Below, in pieces: positions 11,344 to 24,167 of a stretch of 64,000 nt of DNA (position 1 is the first letter of the stretch; every line of letters starts with the position of its first letter). A model generated the notes under the pieces. It saw only the letters and a list, made by a program, of their open reading frames with translations, was not told the origin of the DNA and searched no databases. The stretch is from Zygnema cylindricum (taxonomy: Eukaryota > Streptophyta > Zygnematophyceae > Zygnematales > Zygnemataceae): positions 62,001 to 126,000 of the forward strand of contig JBBHKE010001196.1 of NCBI GenBank assembly GCA_037447655.1. The letters run 5' to 3'. A program made the translations under genes and the position numbers.

Positions 11344-12401
11344 TGTAGAAATTAAAGGTTCTTTTAATATTTTCCAAGTTAAAACTTGTGTAGATAAAAT
11401 GCAAAAAAGAAGTAGAGGTAGTCTGCCTCTAACTCCTCTCTTCAACTCACACACTTGTCGTAGTCATTGAAGGTTGGAGGGGGAGCTAGAGCCATGGCTG
11501 CCTATGCTCTCCAGAGAGTGACAGGCAGTAGTTTGGTAGGTGTATCAATAAGAAACTTGACGGAACGAGGATTTGATCCTGGTACATGCCGTCTGTCAAG
11601 TCGCCACTAGTCGTTAGCTTTATCTTGTAAGTATAGGACCAATGCTAAAGTATATAGGGTTTGATAATTATTTAAAGAGGTACATGTAGACGAATTCATT
11701 TAACGACACAAAAATATTCTTAATACATAGCTATAGTTTAGAATTGTACATTTTACGATACTTCGCGAAACGAATACCGCGTATTTGTTTTGACGACGAA
11801 ATATATACCGCACACTTATTTTCGACAGTTAGAATTGAAAGTTGCATTTGATCAAACTGCCACAATAAGTGTCGAGATCGTGGAATGGGCGTTTCAGCGG
11901 TTTTCAGTCAGCGCCATGACAAATGGCACGTGGCAAAACCTCATTGACCTACGGCATCTTAGGAGAACATATAAACAAATCCGGATATGAAGAGCGTCAA
12001 CATTTTTGACATGCTAAACGATGGTCGTACAAAAAGTCTTCCAGCACCTGTACCTTTCTGTACAATATAGTATTGTAATTGGTAGTGTACTTAAGTAGTA
12101 TAGTGTTTAGAGAGGGAGTTAGGACTTAGGAAATTTAGGAGGTAGCCGCCTCTCTTCCTAAGTGCTTCAGTACAAAAGGTCAACTTTGACCCTACATTAC
12201 TTACTGCTCAGGGAAGCAAATTTATAGATTCTTTTTGCAATAGACTCAAAAGAGTCATATCTTTACAAGGGTAAAGGTGGTTAGAGTTTATGTTTGCCAA
12301 GGTGGCAGTTATTCTTGTCAAAAAACAAAGGGGTCAAGGTTATCCTAGGGGCTTTGTGTGAGTTGCCCTTTGTGAGGACATATGGGGGTTTCAAAATTGC
12401 A
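11344..12401 (+). mobile_element. solo LTR, copia-A related subfamily
   Basis: This is a 1058-bp LTR that starts TGTAGAAATTAAAGG and ends AAATTGCA, clearly related to the copia-A LTRs over its whole length. The flanks AATAA (11339-11343) and AAAAA (12402-12406) are a 5-bp duplication with one change. There is no internal domain. Antisense B-box-like (11569-11579) and A-box-like (about 11608-11625) motifs are present. Confidence 0.88.
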
Positions 12402-12660
12402 AAAAACATCTAAAATGTATGCACACGGTTCACTTGATTATCTACTCACAAACTTATAGAAGCTTTGCCCAGAATGGTCATATCACGACATCTATATCCT
12501 AAAAATTTGTGCGATAAATTTTACGTCAACACTCATTTGGCGGCCGTATGTATTTGATTACTCCTACAACTACCTATATAGATATAACTAAAATCCACAC
12601 TAAATCTGGTCAATATTAAATTGAGTCCAATAATATTATTAGTCTTAGACTCCAATTTCT
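12402..12660. other. AT-rich spacer, nothing recognised
   Basis: AT-rich, with no ORF, repeat or motif that I recognise. It separates the solo LTR from a minus-strand copia tail. Confidence 0.5.
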
Positions 12661-13426
12661 AAGACTTACTAAAGCTTACTTTCCAATACTCCCCTTAAGC
12701 ATTTAAAACATAGACCGCATGCTTTCCTGCAGTACTCTAACTTAGGAGCTGGGAGGGCTTTTGTGAAAATGTCCGCAACCATTTTCTCATAAGGCAAATA
12801 ACAAAGTTTTATGACTTTTGCAAATACTTTCTCTCGTAACAAATGTAGGCAAATGTCCATATTCTTACTTTTAAAATGGTGACTTAGGTTTGTAGCCACA
12901 CAAATGGCTGCCTAGTTGTCGCACACCATTATTTGTGTCCCGTGTTGTGTAAAACCTAATTCTAGAAGAAATGCCTTAATCCAAAGAAACTCTTTTAAAG
13001 CTGCACTCCCAGCCATGTATTCGACTTCTATAGTAGATAGAGCTATGACCTTTTGAAGTTTAATACTCCAACTACAAGTTCCACTTCCAATCTAAATAAC
13101 AAACCTAGTTGTGGACTTCCTACTAGGCACATCACCATAGCAAGCATCACTCCAAGTATTAATGCTAACCTAGTCTTCTCCCTAAGTAAGCCAAAGATTC
13201 CTAGTCCCAACAAGATATCTTAAGACCCTTTATACAACCTCCCAGTCTCTCTTTCGTGAATTTAGCTAACTTCTGCTCAATACACCAACATCTGCAGCTA
13301 TATCAATCCTAGTAGAATTAATGAAGTAAATCAAACTTCCTCCTACTTCTTTACTAGGTATTTCAGACATAAATGTTTTCTTTTCTGTACTAAGTTCCTC
13401 ATCTATAATGACTCCAAAATCATTTC

Positions 13427-13430
<4 letters not shown>
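12661..13430 (-). pseudogene. copia RNase H / pol 3' end, degenerate
   Basis: The minus strand encodes the RNase H end of a copia polyprotein. The order is GGSLIYFINSTRIDIAADV, then WSDACYGDVPSRK, then SHHFKSKNMDI, then KMVADIFTKALPAPKLEY. It is broken by several stops, and its wording is closer to copia-J than to A/C/E. The upstream side runs into the (CT)n tract and the assembly gap, so reverse transcriptase is missing. Confidence 0.85.
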
Positions 13431-13507
<77 letters not shown>

Positions 13508-13513
13508 CCTCTC
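13431..13513. repeat. (CT)n microsatellite
   Basis: About 70 bp of perfect CT repeats and a short imperfect tail, ending at the run of N. On the minus strand it lies inside the copia pol frame as an Arg-Glu repeat, so the microsatellite probably expanded in the dead element. Confidence 0.97.
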
Positions 13514-14123
13514 NNNNNNNNNNNNNNNNNNNNNNNNNNNNNNNNNNNNNNNNNNNNNNNNNNNNNNNNNNNNNNNNNNNNNNNNNNNNNNNNNNNNNNN
13601 NNNNNNNNNNNNNNNNNNNNNNNNNNNNNNNNNNNNNNNNNNNNNNNNNNNNNNNNNNNNNNNNNNNNNNNNNNNNNNNNNNNNNNNNNNNNNNNNNNNN
13701 NNNNNNNNNNNNNNNNNNNNNNNNNNNNNNNNNNNNNNNNNNNNNNNNNNNNNNNNNNNNNNNNNNNNNNNNNNNNNNNNNNNNNNNNNNNNNNNNNNNN
13801 NNNNNNNNNNNNNNNNNNNNNNNNNNNNNNNNNNNNNNNNNNNNNNNNNNNNNNNNNNNNNNNNNNNNNNNNNNNNNNNNNNNNNNNNNNNNNNNNNNNN
13901 NNNNNNNNNNNNNNNNNNNNNNNNNNNNNNNNNNNNNNNNNNNNNNNNNNNNNNNNNNNNNNNNNNNNNNNNNNNNNNNNNNNNNNNNNNNNNNNNNNNN
14001 NNNNNNNNNNNNNNNNNNNNNNNNNNNNNNNNNNNNNNNNNNNNNNNNNNNNNNNNNNNNNNNNNNNNNNNNNNNNNNNNNNNNNNNNNNNNNNNNNNNN
14101 NNNNNNNNNNNNNNNNNNNNNNN
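13514..14123. other. assembly gap (N)
   Basis: 610 undetermined bases. The sequences on the two sides (minus copia, plus gypsy) are unrelated, so their order and distance rest on the assembly. Confidence 1.
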
Positions 14124-15485
14124 TCGAACGCTCAATTGAATTACAAGAGTTATTAGGTGAACTCTTTCTTAGGCCTAAATAACTACTATCGGAGGTTCAT
14201 CCTTGAAATTAGCAGTCACGCTCAGCCTTTGAACAACTTATTGCGCAAAAACCAAGAGTGGCTGTGGGCGGAGGAACAATAGATATCATTCTAATTTCTA
14301 AAAGATTCCCTTAAGCAACACCTAGTGCTCCAGATTCTTGATCATCAGAGGTCGTTCCTTCTTTACACTGATTGGAGCAAGTTTTGATTGGGAGTTATTT
14401 TAGCTCAACTGGACGATGCGGGGGCCGAATTTGTGGTAGCGTACGCTAGTAGAAGTATCAACCAAGCGGAGGGGAATTATAGCAGCTACCATGTTGAGTT
14501 ATTCGCACCTATCTGGGCAATCCATCATTTCAAACCATATCTGTACGGGGTTCATTTCACCCTGATTACAGATCACCAACCTCTCAAGTGGATTATTGAG
14601 AACATTAAGTTAACTCGCAAGCTCGCCAGATGGGTTTTAAAACTGCAAGAAATATGATTTCGACATAATCCACCGGGCCGCAGAAATCCATAGGAATGTC
14701 GACGGACTAAGCAAAAATCTTAAACCTTCCACTAAAGATTCTAGCGGGGCGTGTCACGATGAGGATCCCGAAATCATTGTGGGACTCATTCAAGCTTCCA
14801 CTGCTTTTATTTGGCTTCCTCAATCTGGGGGGGAACTGTCAACTTTCTCTGCTGACGTGGAGGGGAAAGCGCCAATAGGGGCCGGGCGTAAAGATATTTG
14901 TAATGACCTCGAAACACTTCAATGTATCCAACAAGGTTCCCCTCTTCCCCATTTGATTGGAGTTTTGTTATCCCGAGTTCAAACTCGAATTGCGGCGTAC
15001 GAGTGGGAAAGAGGCATTTTAATTCGAAAATGTGCAGACAGGACAAGGAAAGTGGTACCTCCCCCGGCTGGTAAGGAGACTCTTATTTTTCGCCTCCACC
15101 AACAGTGTGGCCATTTTGGGCTAAAATGACCACCTCTTTAGTAACAAGATGGTACTGGTGGCCTGGGTTGCGGACCCAAGTCAACCGAATTGTGCAGACG
15201 TGTCCTTCCTCTGACTGAGTCAAAGTAGCTTTTGACAAAAAAAGATGTGCCCAGCTTCATTCCTTTCGCGTCCGGGGAATGTTTTATCGGTGGTCTTTGG
15301 ATCTGCTACGTCCTCTCCCCACAAGCAGACGAGGGAACCACTTTGTATTGAAAATGATAGAGCAATTTTCCAAGTGGATCGAATAGGTGGTACCGCGGAA
15401 GGAGTCCAAGGCGAGCGAGATTTGGACTTCACTGAAAAATTCCCACGAAAAGGGGAACGTCCAGGAGGAGCTTTTGGTGGGTGGC
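14124..15485 (+). pseudogene. Ty3/gypsy RT-RNase H-integrase fragment
   Basis: The plus strand encodes the end of RT and the RNase H of a gypsy element: LYTDWSK, then GVILAQLDDAG, YASRSINQAEGNYSSYHVE, and TLITDHQPLKWI. A linker and a zinc-binding integrase region follow (LHQQCGHFGLK, TRWYWWPGLRTQVNRIVQTC). The start of the integrase core is also present (WSLDLLRPLP, NHFVLKMIEQFSKWIE). Numerous stops and frame changes make it inactive. It is cut on the left by the assembly gap and ends on the right against copia-J near 15485. It is a different family from the gypsy at 24-33 kb. Confidence 0.85.
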
Positions 15486-15489
15486 CGGT

Positions 15490-18400
15490 TTTAGAACTAC
15501 AAATACTCGTGGGGATCTATGACCGAGTATTTTGATAAGTTTAGGGAACTCGTTGATGCACACTCTTCAGCTGCTGGAACTTTTCTAGAGTTCGAGCAAG
15601 CTGCTTCACTTATAAGAGGTCTCCCTAGTCATATGAAGGGAGTGTCCGCAACTTAGAAAGGGCATAGTAAGTCTAACTGGACTTTTTCAGTTAGCTTACA
15701 ATCTTTAGACTAGAGGAAGAGTCTACAAGTAAGGTCTTTAATCGTGAAATGAAATTAGAGGCTTTCAGTACAGACTTTGAAGGGAAAAATCAGTTTAATC
15801 AAAACAGAAACCCATTTAACCAAACTCAAAACCAGTTAAATTAGAATCAGAACCAGTTTAATTAGGGCAGTCAGAGGGCAAATAGACACTTTTCTAACAC
15901 TTGTTTTTATTGTTCCGAGAGGAGACATGGTTATAGGTACTGTCCAAAACTGAAAAAGGCAAATGAAACTGGTTTATACAGGCCTGGATGACAACAAAGC
16001 CTGTTTCACCAAGGCTTTTCTAGCAATCCATCACGAGGAAATGCACTTTTTTCAGCTGTTGTAGATGATGCAGATTCATCTCTGAGCTTCAATGATGACG
16101 AGGATGCAAAGTTATTTGCTCTTGCGGCAAAAATGGAGGGTCCAAAAGACCGTGGATGGATCATGGACACTGGGGCATCGGCCCACATGTGTTGGGACAA
16201 AGCCATTTTTACAAATTTAAAGCAAACTCCTCTGAAAAAATATCTATTATGCTTGTGGCATGAGTGTCCAGTCATCGGCCAGGGTGGATGTACCTCTAAT
16301 GGTAGATGTGGGGGGAAAGTCTGTAGAAAGAACTCTCCACAATGTTTTACATGTTCCAGTTTTTAAAAAGAATCTCTTTTCTACTTCTTTAGTAGAGAGT
16401 AAAGGTTTTGAAGTCACCCTTAAAGGGGGGAGACAAGTTGTTGGTAAGGTAGGCAAAATAGCAGTAACAGGAACTAGAGATGCCTGTAAGATATACAAGA
16501 TGGAAATGGCCGAATGCAAAGAAAAAGATGTTTTGTATTCAAGTGTGTCATCTGAGAATGAATTATGCATAAAAGGTTAGGACATATTAATTATGAAAAT
16601 CTGAAAAAGATGGTGAATGTTGGGAAAGTTAAAGGTGTTTCTCTCACATCTCAATCTGTTAAAACATGTGATGCCTGCTCACTACGCAAGATGAGGTTAT
16701 TTTATGAAGAACAAGAGTGAAGTGTTCACTCACTATTAGCACTACAAGGTTTGGGCGGAGAAGCTACACATAGTTCCAATCTTGGCGTTCAGATCGGATA
16801 ATAGAGGTGAATACACCTCTAACGAGTTCAAGCAATTTCTACTTGATGAGGGTATAAGTCATAATCTGATAGTTCCGTATACTCTATGGAGTTTCTGAAA
16901 GACTAAATATGACAGTCACAGAAATTGCTAGATCCATGCTTGTAGACAAAGGTATAATCTAAAATTCAGGGCTGAAGCACTTAACTGTGCGGTTTATATA
17001 AATCATGGAGTTCCATCAAAATAGAGTTCCATCTAGATCTGTCAGCTCTACCCCTTATGAGCTGTGGACAAGAAAAGTACTAGATGTTAGTCACTTTAAG
17101 GTGTTTGGAAGTAAGTGCTTTATTTTAGATAACTCACCAGATAAGTGGAAAATAGAAGCCAAAGGCTCAGCATGAATTCTCTTGGGGTATGAAGATAATG
17201 CAAAGGGGTACCTAGTGTATGTCGTAGATAAACAAGAAATATTTGTCTCGGAACATTCAGATTAAAGATGAACAGGATTCAGTTGATCTGTTCAAAGTCA
17301 GAAATGAGGCGACAGAAAAAACAAGAAACAAGAGTATGTCATCTTTCACCATCAACATCAAGTGTATTTTTCGGTGCAACCCCTTTCCATAGCACCTTCT
17401 GCTACTACACCGATTGTTCCTGCTACGGATGCTTCTAAATTGCATCAAAATCCGAAGGGAAAAGACTGTTAATCCTTCGGATCCTGAGGCAGTTTCAGCA
17501 CCACGAAATCAGATATTTGCCGACCATTTCAACATCAAAATTTCCGGGGGGGAAAAGATCTAGCAGTCGTCTACAAATCGGTTCTCACTTTGCTATTTCT
17601 ACAGCATCAAGGGAGCCTATGACCATTCAAGAGGCCTTCTCATCACCGGAGAGAAACCACTGGATTGAGGCGGCCAACGATGAGATGAAATCAATTATGT
17701 AGGCACATACATGGGAGCTGGTGGACCTGCCTCCGGGGAGGAAAGCCATTGGAAGCAAGTGGGTCTTCAAAGCCAAACTGAATCCGGACAACACTATCGA
17801 AAGATATAAGGCAAGACTTGTGGCCAAAGGGTACATCTAGAAAGAAGGTATTGACTTTGAGGAAACCTTCTCCCCAGTCGTCACATTTCCTACTGTAAGA
17901 ATTTTGTTGAGTATAGCTGCTATAGAAAACATGGAAATGGATGTTAAACAATCTTTTTGCATGGAGAGTTAGAAGAAACTATTTATATGCAGCAGCCTGA
18001 AATATATGAAGAAAAAGGAAAAGAAAAGTTAGTCTGTAAACTGATAAAATCTCTGTATGGGCTGAAACAAGCCCCCAGACAATGGAATCTAAAGCTAGAT
18101 GAATTTCTGACTAGTCTGGGATTCAAAAGAATCAGCTCATATCACTGAGTATATGTCTTACAAGGGGAAGATGGGATTCTTTATATCATTGTATATGCGG
18201 ATGATTTTTTACTAATAAGTAAATCCATAGATGAAATAAACCGTATTAAAGCAACTTTGAGGTCTAAGTTTGAAATGAAAGACCTCGGTGAGGCTAAATA
18301 TATTCTGGGCATACAATTTGATAGAGACAGAGATAACAGGTTGATTGTGCTAACCCAGAAAGAAGTTATAGGGAACATACTGGAAAAATTTGAGATGAAG

Positions 18401-19179
18401 GATGTAAAGGGATCTGTAGCTTCCATGGAAGCTAGGCACAAGTTGGAAGGAAGTGAATCAGACTCAGGCATAATAGTTAGTGAAAGCTTAAAGATTGGGG
18501 AGGAAGAGTTTATGGCTATAAAGCCATAGAGACAAGTAGTGCGAAGTCTTATTTATTTTATAAATTGTACGAGGCTTGACATCGCTGCAGCTGATGGAGA
18601 CTAAGTAGGAGTCTTCATAATCCTAAAAGAGCGAATTGGGAAGCAACAAAGAGGGTTTGTGAGATACTTGGCAGGTACCTGAAACCTCAAACTTATACTT
18701 GGTGGAGGAGAGGTAAAATTACAAACTCGGAGCGATGCCAGCTATGGAGATATGCTAAGCCGGAAATCAAAAACCGGTTTCGTTATGAAAATTGGGAATG
18801 GAACTTGCTCCTGGAGCAGCAAATTACAAAAGGTCACGGCTCGTCCACGATGGAGTCGGAAAATATGGCAGCCAGCTCCGCCCTAAAGGAACTCCTATGG
18901 GTTAAGGCAACTTTGCAAAAACTTGGGTATATGCAAACCGGTCCTCAGGTTATTTGGTGTGACAATCAGGCAGCAATTGCCATTATCTCTAACCCTAGTC
19001 ATCATTTTAAAAGCAAACATATGGATGTCAGACTACACTTTGTGAGAAAAAATGTGCTTGCAAGAGTGATAAAAATGAGTTATTTACCGGATGAAAAGAT
19101 GGTGGCTGATATGATGACTAAAGCTCTTCCAGCTCTTAAGTTGAAGTATTGCAAAGAGTTTGTTGGGTTAAGTGAGTAA
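15490..19179 (+). pseudogene. copia-J gag-pol, heavily decayed
   Basis: Domains appear in the normal copia order. Gag core at about 15510-15660 (EQAASLIRGLPSHMKG); CCHC knuckle near 15904; protease WIMDTGASAHM near 16160; short integrase remains at 16560-17260, with large losses. RT runs from about 17640 (KWVFKAKLNPDNTIERYKA, LYGLKQAPRQWN) with its active site at about 18195 reading YADDF instead of YVDD. RNase H is at 18540-19000. The tail KMVADMMTKALPALKLKY ends at TAA 19177-19179. There are many stops and frameshifts and no 5' LTR. It represents a separate, older copia family. Confidence 0.88.
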
Positions 19180-19202
19180 GCGAGTCTAAAGATTTAGGGC
19201 AG

Positions 19203-20170
19203 TGTTGAAATAAGAAATCTTAATACTCACTAAACAGAGCTGTGAGGACAGAGCAAGTACTTAGAATATTTTTGGTCTAGATAAGTTGTAATACTTACCT
19301 CATTTAGTGTGACAGTAGCAGTAGTACTTTTGAGTGTATTGTACTTCTATAAGGACACGCGTCAGAAAATAAACATCATACGGGTTTTTTCGGGAAAGCG
19401 CCGACACACTTTACCATACGTCACACATCGAACGAATATTGTTGAAAAATTGACTGGCGAAGACTCAACCAATTGTCCGCGAAGATAGTGGTACAACATT
19501 CAACGATGACCGTAGATGCGAATCGAGTGAACGGACAAGATTCAAGTAGGACCACAAATGACTCATCACTTTGTACGATCTCAGGTGACTTGGAGCACTT
19601 GATCAACAGTTGGTTGGACGCTAGCATCTACTACTGACAAAGCACCTTGAACACTACTGTACGGGAATCTATTTGCATATCTCAAACACAGTAGTTTTTA
19701 CTTAGTGGATTAGAATGAGGTGTTTCACTAAATATATTTTTGTTTAGTAGTCACATAGGGTTTGGAGGTACTCACAGTACAAATAGTGTACTGATTCGGT
19801 ACCTTGTCGTAGTGCAGGACAATACTGCTGTTCCAGGTGTAGACATCGGATTAGTTAATTTTTAGTAAATACTTTTTGTGAGTATAAAGTTAGGACTTAG
19901 ACAAAATTGTAATAATCCAGTATTGAGATCTAACTCTCTAAAGGGACAATTTTTGGGAAACTTCCAAGTGTTGTATCTTATGGTATACAGGTTTAATTGG
20001 GCTGCAATTTTGGGAATTTACAAATTGCATGTGATACTCTATTATTGTTGATTTTGGTGGTATTAGAAAATAGTGAGCAATTTTTGTGTTATATCAAATT
20101 TGGTTGTTTGATAGGATTTCTGGTAGCTTTTGCTGAAGTCTATGTCTACATCCACTACTATTGGTGGACC
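19203..20170 (+). repeat. copia-J 3' LTR (right end uncertain)
   Basis: TGTTGAAATAAG starts about 24 bp after the copia-J stop and just after a short purine-rich stretch, as expected for a 3' LTR. No second copy is in the window, so the right end near 20140-20170 is a guess. A short open stretch beginning ATGTCTACATCC at about 20143 could be flank or part of another element. Confidence 0.6.
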
Positions 20171-20498
20171 TCCACCTGCAACTAAGGTTGTAGAACAACA
20201 CGGAGCATTTGTAACTTTTTGCCCATTCCAATGATTTTCCGAAGACTCATCGGAAAACGGGTCTTGTTCACACAAATTTTGGCACGTAACTCTGATTGAA
20301 CGTGTCTTGTGACACTTCCCATGCTTTGACGTCATGAAACAAAGGCGCGAAAAACAAACGTGCAAATTTTCAAACTTACTCCTTTGAGCAGTTGCCTCTT
20401 CCACTAGATTATTTGCCGATGAAGTAGTCATTCGGATGTTTTTTTCCTACGTCAGCTTTTCGGGTTACCGTTGGCCTATTTCACAGAAAAGACGCAAC
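20171..20498. other. spacer, no gene recognised
   Basis: A minus-strand open frame (20431-20063) exists but shows no recognisable domain and runs into the copia-J LTR. It ends at the TSD of the next solo LTR. Confidence 0.45.
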
Positions 20499-21641
20499 TG
20501 AAACTTTGTGTTCTCCATTGCCCACATAAATCGCAGATACAAAAGAAGTTAATCTAGATAGTGTCGACTCCAACTTAATATAAACCTAAATGATTGACCC
20601 TTTGACAATCAGAATCCCATCATAGATTCACCCCTGTGAAATAAGACTTTCTGTGTGGTCAGTTCCACCACAGAATGTAAAGTTAGAATATGAGTTTTTG
20701 ACACATTTACCCACTTTAAATTTCCCTTAGAAATACAGCCACCCTGGCAAGCAAAAACTTTGATTGACTACACCCTTGTGTAGCATGGACTCCCTTGAAT
20801 TCGTAGCAAAATGAATCACTGAAATTGGTCAACTGAATTGATAGTTATGGCTGGCCAAAGTTTGCCTTTTATACAAGATGCTCTCTCGGAGAGGCGGCTA
20901 CCTACCAAAAATATTCTAAGTCCTAAAACCCCTCTCTATGTCCCCCAGTACTGAGGTACGCACCAATAATATGACTATACCATAGAAGAAAGTATAGGTG
21001 CCGGAGTACTTTCTGTACGGTCATTGTAATACACAGCCATAATGTGACATTTGTCACATACATACTTGTCATCTCGCGTTCCGGAGATCCCGCAATCATC
21101 CAGGATATTGCCACGTGTCTTCCGATGTCAGCGCGTCCAAAAACCGCCAAAATTGTCATTCCGTACAACCGTTTGAAATGCGAGCCGTTCGATTATATTT
21201 CCAACTTTTAATCTCGACCGTCGAAACAAATATCTTTGACATTTGTTTCGTGCGCCCCGTATTATTTTCTTGCGATTCCTTTCTATGTACATGTAGTTTG
21301 GTTTTGCCGTTAAATGGATGATACCGATGTGAACAACTTTAAATACTATTCAAGCCCTATATGTGTATCGATTTTTATACATTTAGCAGATAAGGCGGAA
21401 AGCTAATCTGTATGGACGAAAACCAGGCGCATAAGGATCATTCTTGGTTTGTCCGCATATCCTTTTGGTGTCGCCCAGACAAACTCCCCTCTTTCCTCCT
21501 TCCTCCTTCCTGTCTCCTTGACTACCTAGGAAGCTATGGCAATCTCTGTCTTCTAGTGACTACGACAAGTATAGATGAATTCGACAGCCTATTTAACAAA
21601 GTATAATAAATTAAGACCTAGAAAATACACACATTTTAATA
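20499..21641 (-). mobile_element. solo LTR of the copia-F family
   Basis: This is a 1143-bp minus-orientation LTR similar to the copia-F LTRs at 25000-26175 and 28134-30334. The 5-bp duplication GCAAC at 20494-20498 and 21642-21646 is perfect. Its own 5' terminal TG has become TA. There is no internal domain. Confidence 0.9.
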
Positions 21642-21646
21642 GCAAC

Positions 21647-23440
21647 TTTTACCCTTCTTCTATATCTAGCAATATTTTGAGGAAGTTTGTTTCTACGGTT
21701 ATCCGGAAACTTTCGAAATCTACAAAGTCGGTTCTCGAAAAGCCGTACATTATTCAAACGTTCGTCTGTTTTGGAAGTGATTTTTTTTCCGGTGGGAATG
21801 GGTTATCAAACTAGCAACCAGTCAGTCTCGTCGCTGGTTTAGCGACGAGTTAATCTCGTAGCTAATTTTTCCTTTTCCACTCCCCCGTCTATATTCTGAC
21901 CTTATCCCTTTCAAAAATTCTTGTTTCACTTAGCATCTCTCCAATCGTCCTCCTGCATTTGTTCCGCTATCCATCTTGTCATCTTTATCCTTGCCAACTG
22001 AGAACCCGCCTTAGATTGTTAAAAATGAATTGCTTTCGTGATTCGTGCTTCTTCACTTCCCCTGTTCAATTTTTTTTGTTTTCGCCTGTTTCTGCAACTC
22101 TTTTCCCTCCACGTTTTGCAATTTTTTTTCTTTCCCTGCCAGTTAGAGCACCGCGTGTCTGCCATTATTCGCCACCTCTATTGATCTACCCTTACCTGCC
22201 GAGCTACTACTCCATAACTTGAATAGTTCCAAACTAAAATCTGTAATGTCCAATCACACTTCCATTGCTTCCGCATTGTTCCAAACTCTCCTCCAAAATA
22301 CTTCCACGTCTTCGCTTCCTTTCATGTATTTCACCTGCTTTACTGCACCACTGCTTCCCCTGCCTCCATCACACTCTCTAAATTTTTTTTTTTCATAAAA
22401 TACTTCTCGCTACAACATGTTTTCGCATTTTAGTAACTAATTTCTAAAATTTTGCAATTTCTTCTAAATATTTTTCTTTCATTCCGAGCTTTACTCCTTG
22501 AAGTACTCTAATTTCCAACCAATGTCTATAACCTCTTTAAAATATTTGAAGATAACCATCTGATGTCTAACATTAACTGTCGAAAAATCTAACTTTGTAT
22601 CTAAATATAAATATATGCCCATAGTTACCAAATTCCAAACATAAATACTTTAATATTCAGCTCTCTCCCACAAAATAATAATTAAAAATAACTTATGAAC
22701 TAATGTTCACTAATATGGCCTTATTAAAATAACCCCTATCGAAAATGTAGCAAATTTTGAATTCTACAAATTATCACTAGGGCTTTTTTTTCCTTTTCTT
22801 CAAATCAGAAATACGGTTTTCAATTCTTCCAATCAAAAATTCGCAAAAAATCTCATAATCTTAAATCAGTTAATATATTTGATCATTATTATTTTGTTTT
22901 ATTTTTTTTTGTTTCTTATAGTTTTTCTCACCAACTTCCACCAGGTGCTATCACATAACTTCTCATATCACAAACATTGTTATCAACCGTGTCCTCAATT
23001 TTTTCAACCATACTTGTACCGTAATCTCCACTTTGCTCCAAAGGCTCATTTATCCGTCTCTCCTTAAGATGGTCATATGTATTCTATCATTGCCGGCAAA
23101 GATATCTCCCCCCTGGTTTATCATTTAAGTTTCCCATAATTTCTGCAAACATTTCCAAACAATTTCTCATAACTCTCTTCAAATGTCAAATGTCGGATCT
23201 TTCTATTGAATGTCAAATCCCCACAATCTGAATCTCTCCCCCAAATACCACATCTCCACAATGTATCCCCCAAACTACGATGTTCTTACAGGTTCATATA
23301 ATTTTCTCCCCTAAATTACTATTCGCCCTCAGGTTTGTCTTCTTCACATTCAAATCACAATCCACCAATAATACTTCACAAACAAGTCAACTTTGAGTCA
23401 TTAGCACTTTGTCACCGACAACCATTAATTACTACAATTA
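21647..23440. other. gene-free AT- and pyrimidine-rich region
   Basis: Long C/T-rich runs on the plus strand (about 21890-22400, 22780-23330) with short poly-T tracts. I found no transposon domain, tRNA, or ORF with recognisable content. Confidence 0.6.
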
Positions 23441-23442
23441 AG

Positions 23443-23608
23443 GCTCACTTAGAGCAAAAACTTAACTCTCAGCCACACATGGCTGCTTATAATGCTCACT
23501 TAGAGCATTCACTTAACACTCAGCCACACATGGTTTCTTATAATGCTCACTTACAACATTCTTATGGCTGCTTATAATGCTCACTTAGAGCATTCACTAA
23601 ACACTCAA
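23443..23608 (+). repeat. 51-bp tandem minisatellite
   Basis: The phrase GCTCACTT recurs at 23443, 23494, 23545 and 23579, i.e. two 51-bp units, a shortened unit and a partial one. The gypsy LTR starts at its right edge, in the last partial unit. Confidence 0.9.
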
Positions 23609-24123
23609 TGTAAGAGGGACAAAAATAAGCACCACAATACACCACAATACACAGCGAAAAGCTCCAAAGATCTTCCCCTAGCAACAGCAGGAGCACACAG
23701 CAATGACAGACAAGGTTGCGCTTTATTACTCGGAAGGAGATTACAAGATTCAACGCTCGCTGCGAAGGTCTACTCAAAGAGTCTCCTGCTGACTAGGCCT
23801 ACTTCACTGTTTAAACTAACTAGCTGGTAGTCAACCTAGTACTGTACAATTGTACACGTGGACCTTCACGGTCAACCAAGACAAATCTCAAAATATCCTT
23901 CTAGAACAATACCAATCTATCTACATTCCGCGGCGTTGCTAAACTGCTAAGCTGCGTTGCTCTGCTGCGCTGTTATGCTGCTACGGTACTAAGTAGCTAC
24001 GTCGCTAGGTTGTTACGCTGATATGTTGCGCTGGTCTGGAATCGCACCTGCGCTGCTCTGACACGGCAACTATAGCAGCCTAGTTGCTAGCTACTAAGTA
24101 CCCAACTCAGTAACCCTGTTACA
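23609..24123 (-). repeat. gypsy chromovirus 3' LTR
   Basis: This 515-bp segment starts TGTAACAGGG on the minus strand just after a purine tract and ends CTCTTACA. A partial second copy lies at 49665-49879, which supports its identity. It contains an AATAAAG signal (plus strand about 23727-23733) and many GCAGCG-like words. Confidence 0.8.
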
Positions 24124-24134
24124 GTGCCTCCCAC
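24124..24134 (-). other. gypsy polypurine tract
   Basis: GTGGGAGGCAC on the minus strand abuts the LTR start TGTAACAGGG and lies about 35 bp after the stop of the post-chromodomain frame. The position fits a plus-strand primer. Confidence 0.65.
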
Positions 24135-24167
24135 TAGGGCTTCAGCGTCCCGCTGAACCTTACAGGC

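Noticed and set aside
13266-14139. Two long ORFs spanning the N run
   Set aside because: Undetermined bases and the (CT)n tract create them.
20063-20431. 122-codon minus ORF as a host or transposase gene
   Set aside because: No domain recognised and half of it lies in the copia-J LTR.
21880-23340. Exons of a host gene in the pyrimidine-rich region
   Set aside because: Open frames are short, low-complexity and lack splice-site or domain support.
23443-23608. CRISPR-like repeat array
   Set aside because: Units are contiguous tandem copies without unique spacers, in a eukaryotic setting.
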